Assembly (NCBI RefSeq): GCF_030818485.1
Contig: NZ_JAUTAJ010000004.1
Span: 2,273,001-2,337,000, forward strand
DNA length: 64,000 nucleotides
Direction of reading: 5' to 3'
Source: Pseudoroseomonas cervicalis
GTDB lineage: Bacteria; Pseudomonadota; Alphaproteobacteria; Acetobacterales; Acetobacteraceae
Under the pieces are notes generated by a model. It was not told where the DNA came from. It saw only the letters and a program-made list of their open reading frames with translations, and made no database searches. The translations under genes were made by a program, and so were the position numbers. Shown in pieces: positions 61,312-64,000 of the stretch. The first letter of the stretch is position 1; each line of letters opens with the position of its first letter.

Positions 61312-62169
61312 TCAGCCGACGCGCAGCAGCCCCGGCCCGTGCCGGCGCAGCCAGGCCTGCGCCGCCGCATGGTGCGGGTTCAGCGCCGCCAGCACCGCCC
61401 AGAAGCGCGGCGAGTGGTTCAGCTCCTCCAGATGCGCGACCTCATGCGCCACGACGTAGTCGAGCACCCAGGGCGGCGCCATCACCAGCCGCCAGGAGAA
61501 GGCCAGGGTGCCGTCCGGCGCGCAGCTGCCCCAGCGGCCACGCGGATCCTTCAGCCGCACCGCGCGCGGCGCGACGCCGAGCCGCGCGGCATGGCGGCGC
61601 ACCAACGGGCGGATGCGCCGCCCGGCCTCGTCCTGCAGCAGGGCCATGACCTGGGCCGGCAGGGTGTCGGGGCCGCCGCCCACCAGGATGCCGCCCGGCC
61701 GCAGCGCGGCGGGGCCGGCATGGCCAGGATCGTGGCGGATCGGGTGCGGCACGTCGCCGAGCGGCACGGCGGCGCCGGGGCGCAGGCGCAGCGGCGGCGC
61801 CAGCGCGGCCAGGCGGGCGGTCACCCAGGCGGCGTGGCGGCGCAGCAGGGCCAGGCCGGCGCGCCGCCCGGCGGCGGGGGTGAGGCTGGCCGGCAGGGTG
61901 ACCAGCACGGCGCCCGCCACCGGCTCGATCCGCAGCGAGACCAGGCGGGCGCGGGCGGAGCGGCGCCAGAGCAGGGCGCAGGAGATGGCGGCGGCGCCGG
62001 GCGCCGGGCGCAGCAGCAGCGCCTCGGGCAGCGGCGGGTCCGGTTGATCCGGCGCGGCCATGCCTGGCGCGGCCTGGCGTGGCGCGGCCTGGCGCGGCGC
62101 CGGGCGGCGCGGCCTGTCCGGCCCGGGCGGCGCGGCCCCGGCAGCGGCCGGGGGAGACGCGCCGGCCAT
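61312..62169 (-). CDS. YgjP-like metallopeptidase-fold protein (DUF45)
   Basis: 285 residues. The C-terminal half carries the zinc motif VVAHEVAHLEELNHSPRFWA (HExxH with downstream His/Glu) and DPRGRWGSCAPDGTLAFSWR, the family's WGSC signature. YgjP relatives have been reported as UTP pyrophosphatases; peptidase activity is unproven. The first about 40 residues are Pro/Ala-rich, encoded by a low-complexity GGCCTGGCGC repeat, so the real start may be ATG 62061. It lies 5 nt after the kinase gene upstream on the same strand. Confidence 0.85.
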   Translation of the reverse strand: MAGASPPAAAGAAPPGPDRPRRPAPRQAAPRQAAPGMAAPDQPDPPLPEALLLRPAPGAAAISCALLWRRSARARLVSLRIEPVAGAVLVTLPASLTPAAGRRAGLALLRRHAAWVTARLAALAPPLRLRPGAAVPLGDVPHPIRHDPGHAGPAALRPGGILVGGGPDTLPAQVMALLQDEAGRRIRPLVRRHAARLGVAPRAVRLKDPRGRWGSCAPDGTLAFSWRLVMAPPWVLDYVVAHEVAHLEELNHSPRFWAVLAALNPHHAAAQAWLRRHGPGLLRVG

Positions 62170-62174
62170 GCGGC

Positions 62175-64000
62175 TCAGCCGGGCTCGGGCAGGGCGGCCT
62201 GGCGCAGCGCCGCCTCCAGCTCGCGCAGCCCATAGGGCTTGATGAGGAATTGCGCGCCCGGGAGCATGTCCGGCGTGTCCAGCCCGCCATAGCCGGAGGC
62301 GAAGATGATGCGCAGCCCCGGCCAGCGGGCGCGCGCCTGCTGCGCCAGCACCGAGCCGGAAATGCCGGGCAGGCCGATATCGGTGAAGAGCAGGTCGAAC
62401 CGCTCCTTCTCCAGCGCCAGCAGGGCGCCGCGCGCGTCGCGCGCCGTCACCACCTGGCAGCCGAGATGGGCCAGCAGGTCCTCGCTGTCCATCAGGATCA
62501 GCGGGTCGTCCTCGACCAGCAGCACGCGCAGGCCGCGGCCGGCGGGGGGCATGGCCGGGCTGGCGGTGGGCAGGTGCGGCACGGCGGCGGCGGCCAGCGC
62601 CTGGCGCCGGTCATGCAGCGCCTGGCGCACCTTGCGCGCCAGATCCTCGCGCCGGTAGGGCTTGGAGAGCAGGTTGACGCCGGGATCCAGCCGCCCGCCA
62701 TGCACGATGGCGTTCTCGGTGTAGCCGGAGGTGAACAGCACCGCGGCATGCGGCTGCATGGTCTGCACCTGGCGCGCCAGCTCCGGCGCGCGCACGGGCC
62801 CCGGCATCACCACATCGGTGAACAGCAGGTCGATGGAGACGCCGCTGCGCAGCAGGGTCAGCGCGCTCTGCCCGTCCGAGCAGCGCAGCACGGTGTAGCC
62901 GAGATCCTGCAGCAGCTCGACCACCGTCGCCTGCACCACCGGATCATCCTCGACCACCAGCACGGTCTCGCGCCCGCCCTCGACCGGCAGGCCGGCGAGC
63001 GGCGCCACCACCGTCTCCGCCTCATGGCTGCGCGGCAGGTAGATGCGCACCGTGGTGCCCTGCCCGGCCTCGGAATAGATCTTGATGTGGCCATGGCTCT
63101 GCTTGACGAAGCCATAGACCATGGAGAGGCCGAGCCCGGTGCCGCGGCCCTCGCGCTTGGTGGTGAAGAAGGGCTCGAACACCTTGTCGAGCAGCTCGGG
63201 CGGGATGCCGCAGCCGGTGTCGGAGACCGCCAGCATGACATACTGGCCCGGCCTCACCTCGTCATGCTGCAGGGCGTAGTAATCGTCCAGCATGGCGTTG
63301 CCGGCCTCGATGGTCAGGCGGCCGCCGCCCTCCATCGCGTCGCGGGCGTTCACCGCCAGGTTGAGCAGCGCGTTCTGCACCTGGTCCGGATCGGCCAGGG
63401 TGTTCCACAGCCCGCCGGCGATCACCGTCTCCAGCTCGATCGCCTCGCCGAGCGCCCGGCGCAGCAGGTCGTCCATCTCGCGCACCAGCCGGCCGAGATT
63501 GACCGGGCGCGGCTCCAGCGGCTGGCGCCGGGCGAAGGCGAGCAGCTGGGCGGCGAGCTTGGCGCCGCGCTCCACCGCGCCCAGCGCCGTCTCGATGCGC
63601 CGCGCATCGTCGGGCGCGCGCTCGGCCTGCTGCAGCATCTGCAGGTTGCCGGAGAGGATCTGCAGCAGGTTGTTGAAGTCATGCGCGACGCCGCCGGTGA
63701 GCTGGCCGATCGCCTCCATCTTCTGGCTCTGGCGCAGCGCCGCCTCGGTGCGGCGGCGCTCGGCCTCGCTCTCCTCCAGCGCGCGGGTGCGCACCCGCAC
63801 CATCTCCTCGAGCTGGTCCTTGTAGCGCTCCAGCTCGTCGGCGACGCGCTTCTGCTCGGTGACGTCGTAGCCGAGGACGAAGATGCCGGAGACGCGGCCC
63901 TCCGGCTCCAGGATCGGCTGGTAGACGAAGTCGAGGAACGCCTCGCGCGTGGCCAGGCCAGCGCCGCGCTGCGGCAGCGCCTGCGGGTCGTGCAGCCAGG
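62175..64000 (-). CDS. Hybrid PAS sensor kinase with two receiver domains, 5' end outside the window
   Basis: The frame stays open through the right edge, so the N-terminus is missing. The visible part begins inside a PAS domain ([20 protein letters not shown]) and has a coiled linker and His[22 protein letters not shown]. HATPase has [17 protein letters not shown] and [19 protein letters not shown]. Two complete receivers follow: [20 protein letters not shown] with [10 protein letters not shown], then [20 protein letters not shown] with [13 protein letters not shown]. It is cytoplasmic in its visible part, the alphaproteobacterial PAS-kinase-receiver type. Confidence 0.93.
   Translation of the reverse strand, partial: WLHDPQALPQRGAGLATREAFLDFVYQPILEPEGRVSGIFVLGYDVTEQKRVADELERYKDQLEEMVRVRTRALEESEAERRRTEAALRQSQKMEAIGQLTGGVAHDFNNLLQILSGNLQMLQQAERAPDDARRIETALGAVERGAKLAAQLLAFARRQPLEPRPVNLGRLVREMDDLLRRALGEAIELETVIAGGLWNTLADPDQVQNALLNLAVNARDAMEGGGRLTIEAGNAMLDDYYALQHDEVRPGQYVMLAVSDTGCGIPPELLDKVFEPFFTTKREGRGTGLGLSMVYGFVKQSHGHIKIYSEAGQGTTVRIYLPRSHEAETVVAPLAGLPVEGGRETVLVVEDDPVVQATVVELLQDLGYTVLRCSDGQSALTLLRSGVSIDLLFTDVVMPGPVRAPELARQVQTMQPHAAVLFTSGYTENAIVHGGRLDPGVNLLSKPYRREDLARKVRQALHDRRQALAAAAVPHLPTASPAMPPAGRGLRVLLVEDDPLILMDSEDLLAHLGCQVVTARDARGALLALEKERFDLLFTDIGLPGISGSVLAQQARARWPGLRIIFASGYGGLDTPDMLPGAQFLIKPYGLRELEAALRQAALPEPG

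Overview
The window is very GC-rich with strong G/C third-position bias. Gene content points to an alphaproteobacterium of the Acetobacteraceae, Roseomonas-like. Supporting markers are a stand-alone rpsD, a cysteine-less RpmJ, C4-pathway 5-aminolevulinate synthase, HWE-family histidine kinase, Bug/TctC and TRAP solute receptors, and a phaR-phaC-phaA polyhydroxyalkanoate (PHA) locus. It reads as ordinary chromosome: housekeeping genes are mixed with transport and signalling genes, and no prophage, IS element, CRISPR array or secretion island is visible.

Layout. 1-7.6 kb: an SLC13-type permease cut by the left edge, rpsD, a divergent HxlR regulator/MDR oxidoreductase pair, an ABC exporter and a GT4 glycosyltransferase. 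7.8-15 kb: lepA, a Bug/TctC binding protein, and an HWE sensor kinase overlapping its receiver protein. 14.8-19 kb: a frameshifted amidase, an orphan Nif11-type leader peptide, a TlpA-like thioredoxin, argH with an LptM-like lipoprotein, and a tandem array of terminator hairpins. 19-24.5 kb: a phosphoesterase, an XRE regulator and the PHA locus (phaR divergent from phaE-like, phaC-like, phaA). 24.5-33 kb: assorted metabolic genes, gloB, a GST/cupin/methyltransferase operon, phbB and two small unknown genes. 33-40.3 kb: glcDEF with a broken glcE, rpmJ, and the oxyR/ahpC-ahpD peroxide module. 40.4-46.2 kb: a probable MmgR (alpha-r8)-like small RNA, tRNA-Val, a methyltransferase and a DctPQM TRAP transporter. 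46-54.6 kb: hemA, a TPR protein, a DMT permease, pyrD with a HAD phosphatase, and an MFS efflux pump. 54.6-64 kb: a signalling cluster of a lone HPt protein, two hybrid kinases and an MHYT-PAS-GGDEF-EAL protein, the last kinase cut by the right edge.

Connections. Acetyl-CoA thiolase (phaA), acetoacetyl-CoA reductase (phbB), a PhaC-like synthase with a PhaE-like partner and the repressor PhaR give the whole acetyl-CoA to PHB route in two places. The small RNA carries the decamer remembered from MmgR, an RNA that restrains PHB granule formation in Sinorhizobium, so it may act on the same pathway. OxyR lies back-to-back with ahpC-ahpD. Glycolate oxidase makes H2O2 or feeds electrons to quinone, so nearby peroxide defence makes sense but is not proof of linkage.

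Non-coding structure stands out. There are four copies of a roughly 105-130 bp element made of two A/T-stem hairpins around a GC palindrome, each at gene 3' ends and often flush with a TAA stop. There is a five-unit terminator array, a 39-bp repeat found at two gene ends, and a 25-bp repeat running into a kinase stop codon. Two genes (amidase, glcE) carry single frameshifts in short GC runs, which may be real or sequencing errors.
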